Of a stretch of 64,000 nt of DNA, positions 18,281-28,344 are shown in pieces. The position numbers were made by a program, and so were the translations under genes. Every line of letters begins with the position of its first letter. The first letter of the stretch is position 1. The stretch is from assembly GCA_009777725.1 (NCBI GenBank), contig WRLG01000005.1, forward strand, positions 62,001 through 126,000, written 5' to 3'. The stretch comes from Oscillospiraceae bacterium (GTDB lineage Bacteria > Bacillota > Clostridia > Oscillospirales > Ruminococcaceae). The notes beneath the pieces were generated by a model that had not been told where the DNA came from, searched no databases, and saw only the letters and a program-made list of their open reading frames with translations.

Positions 18281-19471
18281 ATGAGCGATGAAAAAATTGT
18301 TATTGACGAATTCGGCATGATGGAGCAAGACGCGATTGGCGAAATAATGAACATAACAATGGGGTCTGCCGCTACAGCCGTTTCAAATATGCTTTATGCA
18401 AAGGTTTGGATTACCACGCCTACGGTGTCGATTATTAAGGCGAAAAGTCTTTCCTTTCCCGAGTTAGAGCCGTCGATTGTAGTCAGAATTAAATATACTA
18501 AAGGGATTTCGGGGCACAACGTACTTGTTTTAAAGCAAAACGATGTTCAGATGATTCTGAATCAGCTGATGGGGCTTCCTTTGGAGCTTTCGGATGATTT
18601 TCAATTTGATGAAATGAATATCTCCGCCGTCTGCGAGGTTATGAACCAGATGATGGGCGCGTCAGCCACTGCCCTTTCGGAAATATTGGATATGCCGGTT
18701 GATATTTCAACACCCGAGGCGATTGTCCAGGAAGACCCGAACGCGACGATAGACAGGCTTGCCGGTCTTGAAGTCGGAGACGATGAGTATGCTTGTACGG
18801 TAAAGTTTAACCTTACAATTGACGGGGTTATTCAATCTGAGTTTATGTCTGTCCTTACGTTAGATTTGGCTAAGGAGATGGCGGGCAAAATGATGTCCGG
18901 CTATGCCGCGGACGATGAGCCCGAGCCTGCTCCTGCTCCTCCTCCCCCGGCACCCGCTCCGGCGGCTCAGCCCATGCCGGCGGCGGCTCAACCGCAGCCG
19001 ATGATGCCGCCTCCTGCCGCACCCTATCCGCAACCTATGCCCTACGACCCCAACATGGCGGCACCGCCCCCTATGTACCCGCAACCGTATCCCATGCCGC
19101 CGCAAGGAATGCCGATGCCGATGCAGATGCCGGTTCAGATGAATATGCAGCCCGTTCAGCTTCAAAGCTTCGGCGCGTATACGAATCCTTCGTTGAATCA
19201 AGGGCAGAACGATAATTTGCAGTTACTTATGAGTGTTCCTCTGAATGTTTCGGTTGAAATCGGTTCTACCACTAAAAAGGTTAAGGACATATTGGACTTC
19301 GCACAGGGGACAATCATTGAGCTTGAGCGTCAAGCGGGCGCGCCCGTTGATATAGTAGTCAATGGAAATCTTGTCGCGAAAGGCGATGTTGTGGTCATTG
19401 ACGACAACTTTGCGGTGAGAATCACCGAAATAATCAAATCAAAATTTTTAGATAATTTAGGTAAGGAGTAA
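18281..19471 (+). CDS. fliY: Flagellar motor switch phosphatase FliY/FliN
   Basis: CheC-like N-term (DAIGEIMNITMGSAATAVSNML), Pro/Met/Gln linker, FliN C-term (VPLNVSVEIGSTTKKVKDILDFAQGTIIELE). Confidence 0.95.
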   Translation: MSDEKIVIDEFGMMEQDAIGEIMNITMGSAATAVSNMLYAKVWITTPTVSIIKAKSLSFPELEPSIVVRIKYTKGISGHNVLVLKQNDVQMILNQLMGLPLELSDDFQFDEMNISAVCEVMNQMMGASATALSEILDMPVDISTPEAIVQEDPNATIDRLAGLEVGDDEYACTVKFNLTIDGVIQSEFMSVLTLDLAKEMAGKMMSGYAADDEPEPAPAPPPPAPAPAAQPMPAAAQPQPMMPPPAAPYPQPMPYDPNMAAPPPMYPQPYPMPPQGMPMPMQMPVQMNMQPVQLQSFGAYTNPSLNQGQNDNLQLLMSVPLNVSVEIGSTTKKVKDILDFAQGTIIELERQAGAPVDIVVNGNLVAKGDVVVIDDNFAVRITEIIKSKFLDNLGKE

Positions 19472-19477
19472 AACGAA

Positions 19478-19840
19478 ATGAGTAAAAAGATTTTGTTGGT
19501 TGACGATGCCGCTTTCATGAGGATGATGATTAAGGACGCGCTGACCAAAAACGGCTACACGGACATAATCGAAGCCGCTGATGGTGAAATTGCGTGCAGT
19601 ACCTATGCGGCGGAAAAACCGGACCTTGTGATTATGGACATCACTATGCCCAATAAAACGGGGATTGAAGCCCTCAGAGACATTAAAGCCTCCAATCCGG
19701 CGGCGAAAATTGTCATGTGTTCCGCTATGGGGCAGGAGTCGATGGTTGTCGAGGCGATTAAGCTGGGCGCATTGGATTTTATAGTTAAGCCGTTTAAGGC
19801 GGACAGAATCCTGCAGACTGTTCAAAAGGTTCTCGGCTGA
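19478..19840 (+). CDS. cheY: Chemotaxis response regulator CheY
   Basis: LLVDDAAFMRMMIKDAL...LVIMDITMPNKTGIEAL...FIVKPFKADRIL. Confidence 0.95.
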   Translation: MSKKILLVDDAAFMRMMIKDALTKNGYTDIIEAADGEIACSTYAAEKPDLVIMDITMPNKTGIEALRDIKASNPAAKIVMCSAMGQESMVVEAIKLGALDFIVKPFKADRILQTVQKVLG

Positions 19841-20283
19841 TGATTCGATGGACATTGCCGGTTCTGGTGTCATTTCAAGATTCGCTGATGATTTTTGTAT
19901 CTCTTTTAGGGGTAATCGGTTTAATTTTCCTCACATACGCGGGAACAAAATGGCTTAACAAGAAGTTCCGCTTAGGAGGATTTTACGGAGAAGCCAAGGG
20001 GATTAAAATCGTTGAATGTGCCGGCATAGCTCAGGATAAGCAGCTCATGATTGTAAGAATCGGTAAAAAGCTTATGCTTTTGGGAGTTACCGCCGGTTCT
20101 GTTACTAAAATCTGCGATTTGGATGAAGACGACCTTGCGGGTTTGACTGAAACCGAATCGGCGGAGGATGGGTTTTTGAGCAGCTTTAAAAAGGTTTTCG
20201 CCGAAAAGAACAAGGCTTTTGGCAATGCGCGGCAAGATACTTCGGCGGAAAAGGATGGTCGAGAGCACGAAAATGAGTTTTAA
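19840..20283 (+). CDS. fliO: Flagellar biosynthetic protein FliO
   Basis: Single TM then GIKIVECAGIAQDKQLMIVRIGKKLMLLGVT; between cheY and fliP. Confidence 0.85.
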   Translation: MIRWTLPVLVSFQDSLMIFVSLLGVIGLIFLTYAGTKWLNKKFRLGGFYGEAKGIKIVECAGIAQDKQLMIVRIGKKLMLLGVTAGSVTKICDLDEDDLAGLTETESAEDGFLSSFKKVFAEKNKAFGNARQDTSAEKDGREHENEF

Positions 20284-21205
20284 TGTGTTTAACGCGGCGC
20301 GTTTAAGCGGCAAACTGCTTTTAACCGTATTGATTTTTATTACGGCGGCGGTTGTTTGCTTGACGCATCTGCCCGTGTCGGTTCATGGTATTGTTACCGA
20401 GATTCCCAATATTGAGCAGGATGTTCCGCAGACAACGCAAGCGCAGGAGCCGCCTGTTGACGGTATTCCTCCCCTGTTTGATGCGGAGCTTCCCTACGAA
20501 TTGCCCGTTACGGACGGCGATATTGCCGGACAATCCTTGCTTGGGCAACTAGGTCTTACGGGAGGCACTACGCCCATTGACTTAATTATATTAATCACAA
20601 TACTTTCGTTAGCACCTTCGATTCTCATAATGATGACCTGCTTTGCGCGGATTATCATATCGTTTTCTCTTTTGAGGAACGCTATGGGCGTACAGCAGAC
20701 ACCGCCCAATCAGGTTATGATAGGCTTGGCTTTGTTTCTTACCCTGTTTATCATGAGCCCTGTTATAGCGGAGATGAACGAGGTTGCCTATCAGCCGTAC
20801 AGGGACGGCGTTTACACCTCAGCTGAAGCTGTGCAAGCTGCCTCTGTGCCGCTTAAAACGTGGATGCTCAAACAAACCAGTAACGACTCCTTGTATTTTT
20901 TCGTAGGACTTTCGGGCGAGGAGGTCACTGCTTTAACGGAGGAGGAAATCGTTGAGCAGGTCAGCTTTGTCACTGTTGTTCCGGCTTTTTTGCTTAGTGA
21001 AATCAAAACAGGGTTTGAAATCGGCTTTTTGCTTTACCTGCCCTTTTTGGTAATAGACATTATCGTTGCGACCATATTGATGTCAATGGGTATGATTATG
21101 CTTCCCCCCACTATGATTTCCGTTCCTTTTAAAATCATGATGTTTGTGTTGGCGGACGGCTGGGCGTTACTCATGGGCTCTTTGGTTACAGGCTTTAATG
21201 TATAG
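20255..21205 (+). CDS. fliP: Flagellar export protein FliP
   Basis: MMTCFARIIISFSLLRNAMGVQQTPPNQVMIGLALFLTLFIMSPV; ATG 20255 a plausible start. Confidence 0.95.
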   Translation: MVESTKMSFNVFNAARLSGKLLLTVLIFITAAVVCLTHLPVSVHGIVTEIPNIEQDVPQTTQAQEPPVDGIPPLFDAELPYELPVTDGDIAGQSLLGQLGLTGGTTPIDLIILITILSLAPSILIMMTCFARIIISFSLLRNAMGVQQTPPNQVMIGLALFLTLFIMSPVIAEMNEVAYQPYRDGVYTSAEAVQAASVPLKTWMLKQTSNDSLYFFVGLSGEEVTALTEEEIVEQVSFVTVVPAFLLSEIKTGFEIGFLLYLPFLVIDIIVATILMSMGMIMLPPTMISVPFKIMMFVLADGWALLMGSLVTGFNV

Positions 21206-21219
21206 GGGGTTCGGTTGAT

Positions 21220-21504
21220 ATGACTGCCGATTTAGTCATACAGGTTTTCAGAGAGGTTTTAATGCTTTCAATCAAGCTTGCCGGTCCGTTGCTTATCATC
21301 AGTATGATTGTTGGTCTTTTTATAGCCGTTTTCCAAGCGGCAACGCAAATCAACGAGCAAACGCTGACTTTCGTTCCGAAGGCTTTAACCATAACGGTTC
21401 TGCTGTTGCTCTTAGCACCGAATATGATTGCATCCCTTACGGGCTTTTTGGAAAATATATTTACGATTATAACGCGTATAAGTCAGCACACGACTGCTTT
21501 TTAG
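21220..21504 (+). CDS. fliQ: Flagellar export protein FliQ
   Basis: 94 aa, two TMs, AATQINEQTLTFVPK. Confidence 0.95.
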   Translation: MTADLVIQVFREVLMLSIKLAGPLLIISMIVGLFIAVFQAATQINEQTLTFVPKALTITVLLLLLAPNMIASLTGFLENIFTIITRISQHTTAF

Positions 21505-21528
21505 GAACTGTCGGCGGAGGTTTTTTCT

Positions 21529-22311
21529 TTGGATTTTTTTGACGTCCTTTTCGGCGGTTTTGAAACGAACCTTTTGATTTTTGCAAGAGCGATTGGCATG
21601 ATTGCCTTTAACCCTATATTGTCAAGAAAAAATATCCCACTCAGGGCAAAGGTCGGCGTAGCGTTTTTTGTTGCGATTGCTGTAGTCATGGCAATGAGAC
21701 CTGCTCCGATTGATACGGGAGAAATCCCGGGCGTTTATCTGATGATGGTTGTAAAGGAAGGCTTTGTCGGGCTAACCTTGGGGTTTATAACCGACATGTT
21801 CTTATACTCCGTTCAAGTGGGCGGGGAGCTTATGGATATGCAGTCGGGGCTTGGAATGGCTAAGGTTTTCGACCCGATTACAAATTCGCAGTCATCGGTA
21901 ATGGGTTCGCTTGTAGGAATAATGATATACCTGTACTTTTTTGTTATTAACGCACATCTGTCTATTATCGGGATATTTGCGGCTTCATACAGTGTTGTCC
22001 CGCTTGGGGATTGGGTGGTTAATCTGGAATCGGGGATTGCAATTGCGTCTTATTTTTCCTTGGTTTTAGGGCTGGTTATAAAGCTGGCTATGCCGGTGGT
22101 GGTTGCCGCCTTAATTGTTCAGTTTTGCATTGGGCTTATTATGAAATCTGTTCCGGGGATTCCCATTATGATGCTTAATATTCAAATTAAGGTTATATTC
22201 GGATTTTGGGTGCTTTTTACAATCGCTTCCCCCATGGCAGACTTTATTGACAGATATATGAGAATATGGATTGAAACGCTGGAAGAGGCGATTCATTACA
22301 TCGCTGTATAG
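21529..22311 (+). CDS. fliR: Flagellar export protein FliR
   Basis: GGELMDMQSGLGMAKVFDPITNSQSSVMG; TTG start. Confidence 0.94.
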   Translation: MDFFDVLFGGFETNLLIFARAIGMIAFNPILSRKNIPLRAKVGVAFFVAIAVVMAMRPAPIDTGEIPGVYLMMVVKEGFVGLTLGFITDMFLYSVQVGGELMDMQSGLGMAKVFDPITNSQSSVMGSLVGIMIYLYFFVINAHLSIIGIFAASYSVVPLGDWVVNLESGIAIASYFSLVLGLVIKLAMPVVVAALIVQFCIGLIMKSVPGIPIMMLNIQIKVIFGFWVLFTIASPMADFIDRYMRIWIETLEEAIHYIAV

Positions 22312-22362
22312 CGGATTTCGGCGAAAGTTCGGTCGCTTTAATGCGGCGGATTGGAGGATGTC

Positions 22363-23457
22363 ATGGCTGACGGAGGCGGTCAGGAAAAAACCGAGAAAGC
22401 GACCAGTCATAAACGGCAGGAGCAACGTAAAAAAGGTAACGTCATGCAAAGCAAGGACGTTGTAACGGCGGCTTTTATCCTTGTCGTGTTTAATGTACTT
22501 AGAATGACCATAAGGCTGATTTATCATTCCGCTCAAAAATCTATGACCTATTGGATTGGCATTTCGGGCGGCGGGATGGAGGGGAACGGCACGGTTATTG
22601 ACGGTGTACCCGTCCATATAAAGGTAATTTTTGAAATCATTAAAACTGTTCTGCTTGCTGCCGGACCAACCTTGATTGTAGCTGCTATTGTTTCAATTAT
22701 CGCTTCGGGTACGCAGACAAAGTGGATACGAACCTTAGAAACCACCAAACCTAAGTTTTCAAAGCTTAACCCTTTGAAAGGTATGAAAAAATTTTTCTCT
22801 TTAAAATCTATTTTTGAAGTTATAAAAAATCTTATTAAGCTTGCTCTTATAGCCGCTATTATTTATAATGAAGTAAAAATAAGGTTTATAGATTTTGCCA
22901 AAACATTTGATTGGGAAATACTTACCTCGTTAACCTATATGGTTCAAGCAATCTATTGGGCGGCAATGAAAATCGGGCTTGCATTTATCTTTGTTGCGGC
23001 TCTGGATTATATGTATCAGAAATGGCAATGGGAAAAAGACATGAAGATGACAAAGCAAGAGGTCAAGGAAGAATTCAAGAACACGGAGGGCGACCCGAAG
23101 GTCAAGGGTAAGCGGCGTCAAATCCAGATGAGGATGGCAATGCAGAGGATGATGCAATCCGTCCCCGAGGCGGATGTTATTATAAGAAATCCTACGCATT
23201 TTGCGGTTGCCGTAAGATACGACCACGATAATGATAACGCCCCCTTTGTTTTAGCTAAAGGAAAAGACAACCTTGCTTTGAAAATTATAAAATTAGCGGA
23301 AGAAAATAACGTAACTTTGGTTGAAAATAAACCTCTTGCCAAAGCTCTTTATGAAACTGTTGAGGTTGATAAAGAAATTCCTGCGAATTTCTATCAAGCA
23401 GTCGCTGAGATTTTGGCGTTTGTATATGACTTAAAGAAAAAGGCTAGTGTATATTAG
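22363..23457 (+). CDS. flhB: Flagellar export switch protein FlhB
   Basis: EKTEKATSHKRQEQRKKGNV; NPTH autocleavage motif IIRNPTHFAVAVRY; ATG 22363 after ggagg. Confidence 0.95.
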   Translation: MADGGGQEKTEKATSHKRQEQRKKGNVMQSKDVVTAAFILVVFNVLRMTIRLIYHSAQKSMTYWIGISGGGMEGNGTVIDGVPVHIKVIFEIIKTVLLAAGPTLIVAAIVSIIASGTQTKWIRTLETTKPKFSKLNPLKGMKKFFSLKSIFEVIKNLIKLALIAAIIYNEVKIRFIDFAKTFDWEILTSLTYMVQAIYWAAMKIGLAFIFVAALDYMYQKWQWEKDMKMTKQEVKEEFKNTEGDPKVKGKRRQIQMRMAMQRMMQSVPEADVIIRNPTHFAVAVRYDHDNDNAPFVLAKGKDNLALKIIKLAEENNVTLVENKPLAKALYETVEVDKEIPANFYQAVAEILAFVYDLKKKASVY

Positions 23458-23500
23458 AGACTGATTAAACCCCGTATATTCCTGCGAAAGGTTGCTTAGT

Positions 23501-25558
23501 GTGAAAAAAATCTTAAACAACGTGGTAACGGTATTCGTTATAATGATTGTTTTCCTGCTTATTATACCGCTCCCTACGGTACTGCTTGACTTGCTGTTTG
23601 CTTTAAATATAATGATTTCTCTTATTATACTGCTGATTACAATGTATTCAAAGAGTGCTTTGGAGTTTTCCATCTTCCCGTCTGTGCTTTTGGTTACGAC
23701 TATTTTTAGGCTTGGGTTGAATATGTCGTCAACCCGTCAGATTTTGTCAAACCAAGGTTATGCGGGCGAAATGGTAAAGGCTTTCGGCGCGTTTGTTATG
23801 CAGGGCAATGCGATTATAGGATTTATTATATTTATTCTTATAGCGATTGTTCAAGTTTTGGTCATTACCAAGGGTGCGGAGAGGATTGCCGAGGTAACGG
23901 CGCGCTTTACGTTGGATGCTATGCCGGGTAAGCAGATGGCTATTGACGCAGACTTGAACTCGGGAATGATAACCGAGGAAGAAGCTAAAATCAGAAGAAG
24001 CAATATACAGCGCGAAGCTGATTTCTTCGGCTCTATGGATGGTGCCGCCAAGTTTGTCAAGGGCGATGCAGTCTTTATGATTATAGCGGCTGTCGTAAAT
24101 CTTATCGGCGGCATGGTCGTTGGTATGGCTATGGAAGGTATGGATTTTTGGACGGTTGTGAGCGTATACAGCATAGCGACTGTGGGGGACGGTCTTTGCG
24201 CTCAGATTCCCGCCCTGCTCATCTCAACCGCTATGGGTATGATTGTAACCAGAGCGGCTTCGGACGGAACGCTTAACGCGGACATGAAGCAGCAATTCTC
24301 ATCCCAGCCGCTGACGCTGATTATAGCGGGCGGGGTTATGATTATTATGATGCTGATTCCGGGGTTCCCCAAGATTCAGCTGTTTATTCTGGGCGTATCC
24401 ATGATTGTGCTGGGTATTGTTCTTTTGAGAGGTCAAGCGCAGGTTGCTGCGGCTGATGGAGTAATGCCGGATTATCCGGCGGGTGCCGAAGAGGTTACAG
24501 AGCTTGAATATTATAAGGATATTGACAATGTATACAAGCTTCTTAACGTCGAGCAGATTGAGATGGAATTCGGCTACAGCTTAATACCCCTGGCGGATGA
24601 ATCGGCGGGCGGAACGCTGATTGAGCGCGTTGTTATCTTCCGAAAGCAGTTTGCATCCGATATGGGTATCGTATTCCCCTCCGTCAGAATGAGGGACAAC
24701 CAACATATTAACCCAAATCAATACGTTATAAAAATAAAAGGCGAGTCGGTGGCATCTGCCGAGATTCTTATGGACCACTACCTTGCGCTGGACAGCGGCG
24801 GTGTTATTAAGGAGATGGACGGTATAGATACCATCGAGCCTGCATTTAACATTCCCGCAAAATGGATTTCCGAGCAGGATAAGCTGCAAGCCGAAATTGC
24901 CGGCTACACACTGATTGACCCGACCTCCGTTATCGTTACGCACCTTTCCGAAACAATTAAAAACCACGCGCACGAGCTTATATCGCGGCAGGACGTGAAG
25001 GTTATGCTTGATAAGCTGAAAGAAATAAGTCCTACCGTTGTTGATGATATAGTACCCAACATTGTTTCCGCGGCTTACCTGCAAAAGGTTTTGGCTTTAT
25101 TGCTGAAAGAGGGCGTTCCCGTCAGAGATTTGCAAACTATACTTGAAACCCTCGCCGATAATCAGCACACCATGAAAGATGTTGACATAACCGCCGAGTA
25201 TGTCCGTCAAGCTCTGAAGCGTACCATAACGCGGCGTTTTCAAGACGGCGGTCAAATCAGGGTTCTTACCTTGGATACGGAAACAGAAAATGTTATCGTA
25301 TCCTCCGTTAAAAAATCCGAGCAGGGCTCTTATCTTGCCCTTGACCCCCAGACCATTCAGCAGCTGATTTCCGCTCTGAGCGACCAAATAGACAGGGTTA
25401 AGGATATTATCCCCGTTCCCATTGTGTTAACATCGCCGATTGTCAGAATTTACTTTAAAAAGCTGATAGACCAGTTTATACCGAACATTACGGTTCTTTC
25501 ATTCAGTGAAATAGACGGTTCAGTACAGATTCAAGCGGTTGGCAATATTAGTATTTAA
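23501..25558 (+). CDS. flhA: Flagellar export protein FlhA
   Basis: FTLDAMPGKQMAIDADLNSGMITEEEAKIRR signature; GTG 23501 likely. Confidence 0.96.
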   Translation: MKKILNNVVTVFVIMIVFLLIIPLPTVLLDLLFALNIMISLIILLITMYSKSALEFSIFPSVLLVTTIFRLGLNMSSTRQILSNQGYAGEMVKAFGAFVMQGNAIIGFIIFILIAIVQVLVITKGAERIAEVTARFTLDAMPGKQMAIDADLNSGMITEEEAKIRRSNIQREADFFGSMDGAAKFVKGDAVFMIIAAVVNLIGGMVVGMAMEGMDFWTVVSVYSIATVGDGLCAQIPALLISTAMGMIVTRAASDGTLNADMKQQFSSQPLTLIIAGGVMIIMMLIPGFPKIQLFILGVSMIVLGIVLLRGQAQVAAADGVMPDYPAGAEEVTELEYYKDIDNVYKLLNVEQIEMEFGYSLIPLADESAGGTLIERVVIFRKQFASDMGIVFPSVRMRDNQHINPNQYVIKIKGESVASAEILMDHYLALDSGGVIKEMDGIDTIEPAFNIPAKWISEQDKLQAEIAGYTLIDPTSVIVTHLSETIKNHAHELISRQDVKVMLDKLKEISPTVVDDIVPNIVSAAYLQKVLALLLKEGVPVRDLQTILETLADNQHTMKDVDITAEYVRQALKRTITRRFQDGGQIRVLTLDTETENVIVSSVKKSEQGSYLALDPQTIQQLISALSDQIDRVKDIIPVPIVLTSPIVRIYFKKLIDQFIPNITVLSFSEIDGSVQIQAVGNISI

Positions 25559-25578
25559 CCGATAAAGGACGGGCGCAT

Positions 25579-26340
25579 ATGAACGATATGACCTCCGAGC
25601 AAAAGGCGGAATTGCTTTTAAGCTATAAAAAGCACGGCGGTAAGGAACTGCGGAATGAAATTGTTATACATTATATGAATATAGTGAAATACGCCGCAAT
25701 TTCAACCCGCAACATATATTTGAGCTACGCCGACAGGGAGGATATAGTAAACGAAGCGGTTATTGGCTTGATTCACTCAATAGAAAGCTTCGACCCCGAA
25801 AAAAACGTAAAATTTGAGACCTACGCCTCCGTCAAGGTGCGGGGCGCGATAATAGACTATATAAGGCGGCAGGATATTGTGCCGCGAAAAATACGCAAAT
25901 TTGCCCGTGATTACGAAGCGGCATATTCCGCACTCTATGCGGAGCTTGACAGAGAGCCCGCGCCCTTTGAAATCGCCGAGCGGATGGAACTGAAAACGGA
26001 AAAGCTTGAGGAACTCTCGGCATCCGCCGCCGCCGCTCATACACTTTCGCTGGAGGAGCTTATGCTCAACCCCGCGTTTGACTTGCCGGAGGAAGGCTCC
26101 GAGGAAGGTTTATGGTCCGCGGAGGAGCGGATACATTGCAAGGAAAAAATCAATCAGCTTGCAAAGGCGATTGAAAGCTTAACAGAGCGGCAACGCTTGA
26201 TAGTTACGCTGTACTACTACGAAAAGCTCAAATTTTCAGACATAGGAAAGGTCTTGGAATTATCGGAATCAAGAATCTGCCAAATCCATTCCGAATCGGT
26301 GGTAAGGATGAAAAAATTTATGGCGGACTATATAAATTAA
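25579..26340 (+). CDS. fliA: Sigma factor, FliA/SigD (sigma-28) type
   Basis: YADREDIVNEAVIGLIHSIESFDPEKNVKFETYASVKVRGAIIDYIRRQDIVPR; region 4 LTERQRLIVTLYYYEKLKFSDIGKVLELSESRICQIHSE. Confidence 0.93.
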   Translation: MNDMTSEQKAELLLSYKKHGGKELRNEIVIHYMNIVKYAAISTRNIYLSYADREDIVNEAVIGLIHSIESFDPEKNVKFETYASVKVRGAIIDYIRRQDIVPRKIRKFARDYEAAYSALYAELDREPAPFEIAERMELKTEKLEELSASAAAAHTLSLEELMLNPAFDLPEEGSEEGLWSAEERIHCKEKINQLAKAIESLTERQRLIVTLYYYEKLKFSDIGKVLELSESRICQIHSESVVRMKKFMADYIN

Positions 26341-26373
26341 CAGTTAAAAATTATTATTTTTAAGGAGTATGTT

Positions 26374-27126
26374 ATGCTTAGAGGATTTTATACGGCGGCT
26401 AACGCGATTGTACATGAACAAAGGATTATTAATGTTAAGACGAATAATCTTTCCAATGTAGGGACTGCCGGATTTAAGTCGGACACCGCAATCCCCACGA
26501 CATTTGCCGAGAAAATGCTTCTGATACAAAACCGCTCTGACACCGGCGTTATACGCTACAGAACCTTGCAGGAAACCTTTACCAATTTGGAGCAGGGGAC
26601 TTGGGAGGAAACAGGCTCGCGGCTTGATATGGCGTTGAGGGGGAGCGTTTTTTTCAATATTGCCCGCGCCTCCGACGGAGAGGTTCTTTTGACCCGAAAC
26701 GGGCAGTTCAATATTGACGCGGAGGGGTATCTGGCTTTGGGCTCTTCGGGCAGGGTATTGGATGCTGCGGGCAATGAAATCATGCTGGGCACGGCGGATT
26801 TCACCGTTTCCGAGGAGGGCGTAATAACCGTTTCCGATGGCAGGGAGATTGCGCTGGGACTTACTTATGTTGATGAATATGATGATGTTTATAAAGTGGC
26901 TGACAGCCTTATGCGCCCTATGAACGGCGAGGTTATGGGCAATATTCCGCCGGACTACGAGTACGTTGTCATGCAGGGCGCGTATGAACGCTCAAATGTC
27001 AATGTAGCGCGGGAAATGACGGAGGTTATGAGCGCGCAGAGCGTAATCAGCGCAAGTGCGAACGCGCTCAAAGTAGCGAACGCCCTTAACCAGACGGCGG
27101 CGAATGAATTGATGAAGATTAATTAA
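26374..27126 (+). CDS. Flagellar hook-basal body rod protein (FlgF/FlgG family)
   Basis: NNLSNVGTAGFKSDTA; C-term YERSNVNVAREMTEVMSAQSVISASANALKVANALNQTAANEL. Confidence 0.88.
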   Translation: MLRGFYTAANAIVHEQRIINVKTNNLSNVGTAGFKSDTAIPTTFAEKMLLIQNRSDTGVIRYRTLQETFTNLEQGTWEETGSRLDMALRGSVFFNIARASDGEVLLTRNGQFNIDAEGYLALGSSGRVLDAAGNEIMLGTADFTVSEEGVITVSDGREIALGLTYVDEYDDVYKVADSLMRPMNGEVMGNIPPDYEYVVMQGAYERSNVNVAREMTEVMSAQSVISASANALKVANALNQTAANELMKIN

Positions 27127-27184
27127 CTTTCGCGCATAGTTTTATACTATAACTGAGCAAAAAAACTTAGGAGATGACCCTGCT

Positions 27185-28279
27185 ATGAAATCAAGAAAAA
27201 CGCTTGCTCTGCTTCTGATTATGACGATGCTGTCCGTTTCAACGCTTTTTGCCTGCTCTTCGGACAGGGGGGCGGCGCAGAATCATGCGGCTTCGGACTA
27301 CGTTGCGGCGGAGGAAATTTCAGATACAATTCCCGATTTAACAGAACAAGAGGGAACACCCGAGCCAAGAATCACCCGCGAAGATTTTCAAGGCTTCAAG
27401 CTGACAATACTCCACACAAACGACCTGCACGGAAGACTGGAGAATGTGGCGCAATATTATACGATAATAGAACAGGTTCGCCAAGACGAGCCGAACGTGT
27501 TATTGCTTGACGGCGGCGATTTGTACAGACGCGGTCCGTATGAGCATTTAAACGGCGCGGTTGAAGTTGAAATTATGAACGCAATGGGATATGAGGCAGT
27601 TGCTTTCGGTAATAACGAGTTTCCTTTTAATGATGAGGAGCTATATGATTTGTCGGAGCATACGATTTTGAAAAATGCCGAGTTTCCCGTGCTTTTAGGC
27701 AACGTGACCTTGGACGGCGAGTATATTGAAGGCACCGAGCCGTATATTATACTTGAATATGACATTAACGGCGAGCCTGTGAAAATAGCCGTAATCGGCG
27801 TGACATCAATGAAGCCCTTGGACAGAGATTTTGACATAACGAAACGGGTTGTTTTTTCCGAGCCGGATAAAGCACTTGATGCACTGACCGAGAAAACCAA
27901 ACCGCTTTCCGATATTCAAATCGCTTTGTCCCACGCGGGGTTAGATACGGACTTGCTGATGAGAGGTGTCAGCGCAATTGTCGGGGCGGATACGCATACA
28001 AAATTAGAATCTCCGATGGTGATAACTGACGGCGACAGGTTGATTCCGGTTGTGCAAGCCGGCGGCGAGCTGGATAATTACTTAGGGCGGTTGGAGCTTT
28101 ATTTCGAGCAGGCGGACGGGGAATGGGTTTTAGTTGATTTCGATGGGTATTTATACTCTTTGGAGGGCGTTGAAGCGAATCCCGAAATTTTAGCTATACT
28201 TGAAAAATACGCCGATGAGTATCATGACCCGGCGGATATAGAATATTCTATAATGAATACCTATGAGGATGCGGCGTAG
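27185..28279 (+). CDS. 5'-nucleotidase/UshA-like metallophosphatase lipoprotein
   Basis: Lipobox-like LFAC after signal; LTILHTNDLHGRLEN, LLDGGDLYRRG, FGNNEFPF, IVGADTHT. Confidence 0.82.
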   Translation: MKSRKTLALLLIMTMLSVSTLFACSSDRGAAQNHAASDYVAAEEISDTIPDLTEQEGTPEPRITREDFQGFKLTILHTNDLHGRLENVAQYYTIIEQVRQDEPNVLLLDGGDLYRRGPYEHLNGAVEVEIMNAMGYEAVAFGNNEFPFNDEELYDLSEHTILKNAEFPVLLGNVTLDGEYIEGTEPYIILEYDINGEPVKIAVIGVTSMKPLDRDFDITKRVVFSEPDKALDALTEKTKPLSDIQIALSHAGLDTDLLMRGVSAIVGADTHTKLESPMVITDGDRLIPVVQAGGELDNYLGRLELYFEQADGEWVLVDFDGYLYSLEGVEANPEILAILEKYADEYHDPADIEYSIMNTYEDAA

Positions 28280-28344
28280 ATAAAATGATGATGAAGCTTA
28301 TATAAAAAAAACTGCTCTTAAACAGGGGCAGGGAGGAGATAATT

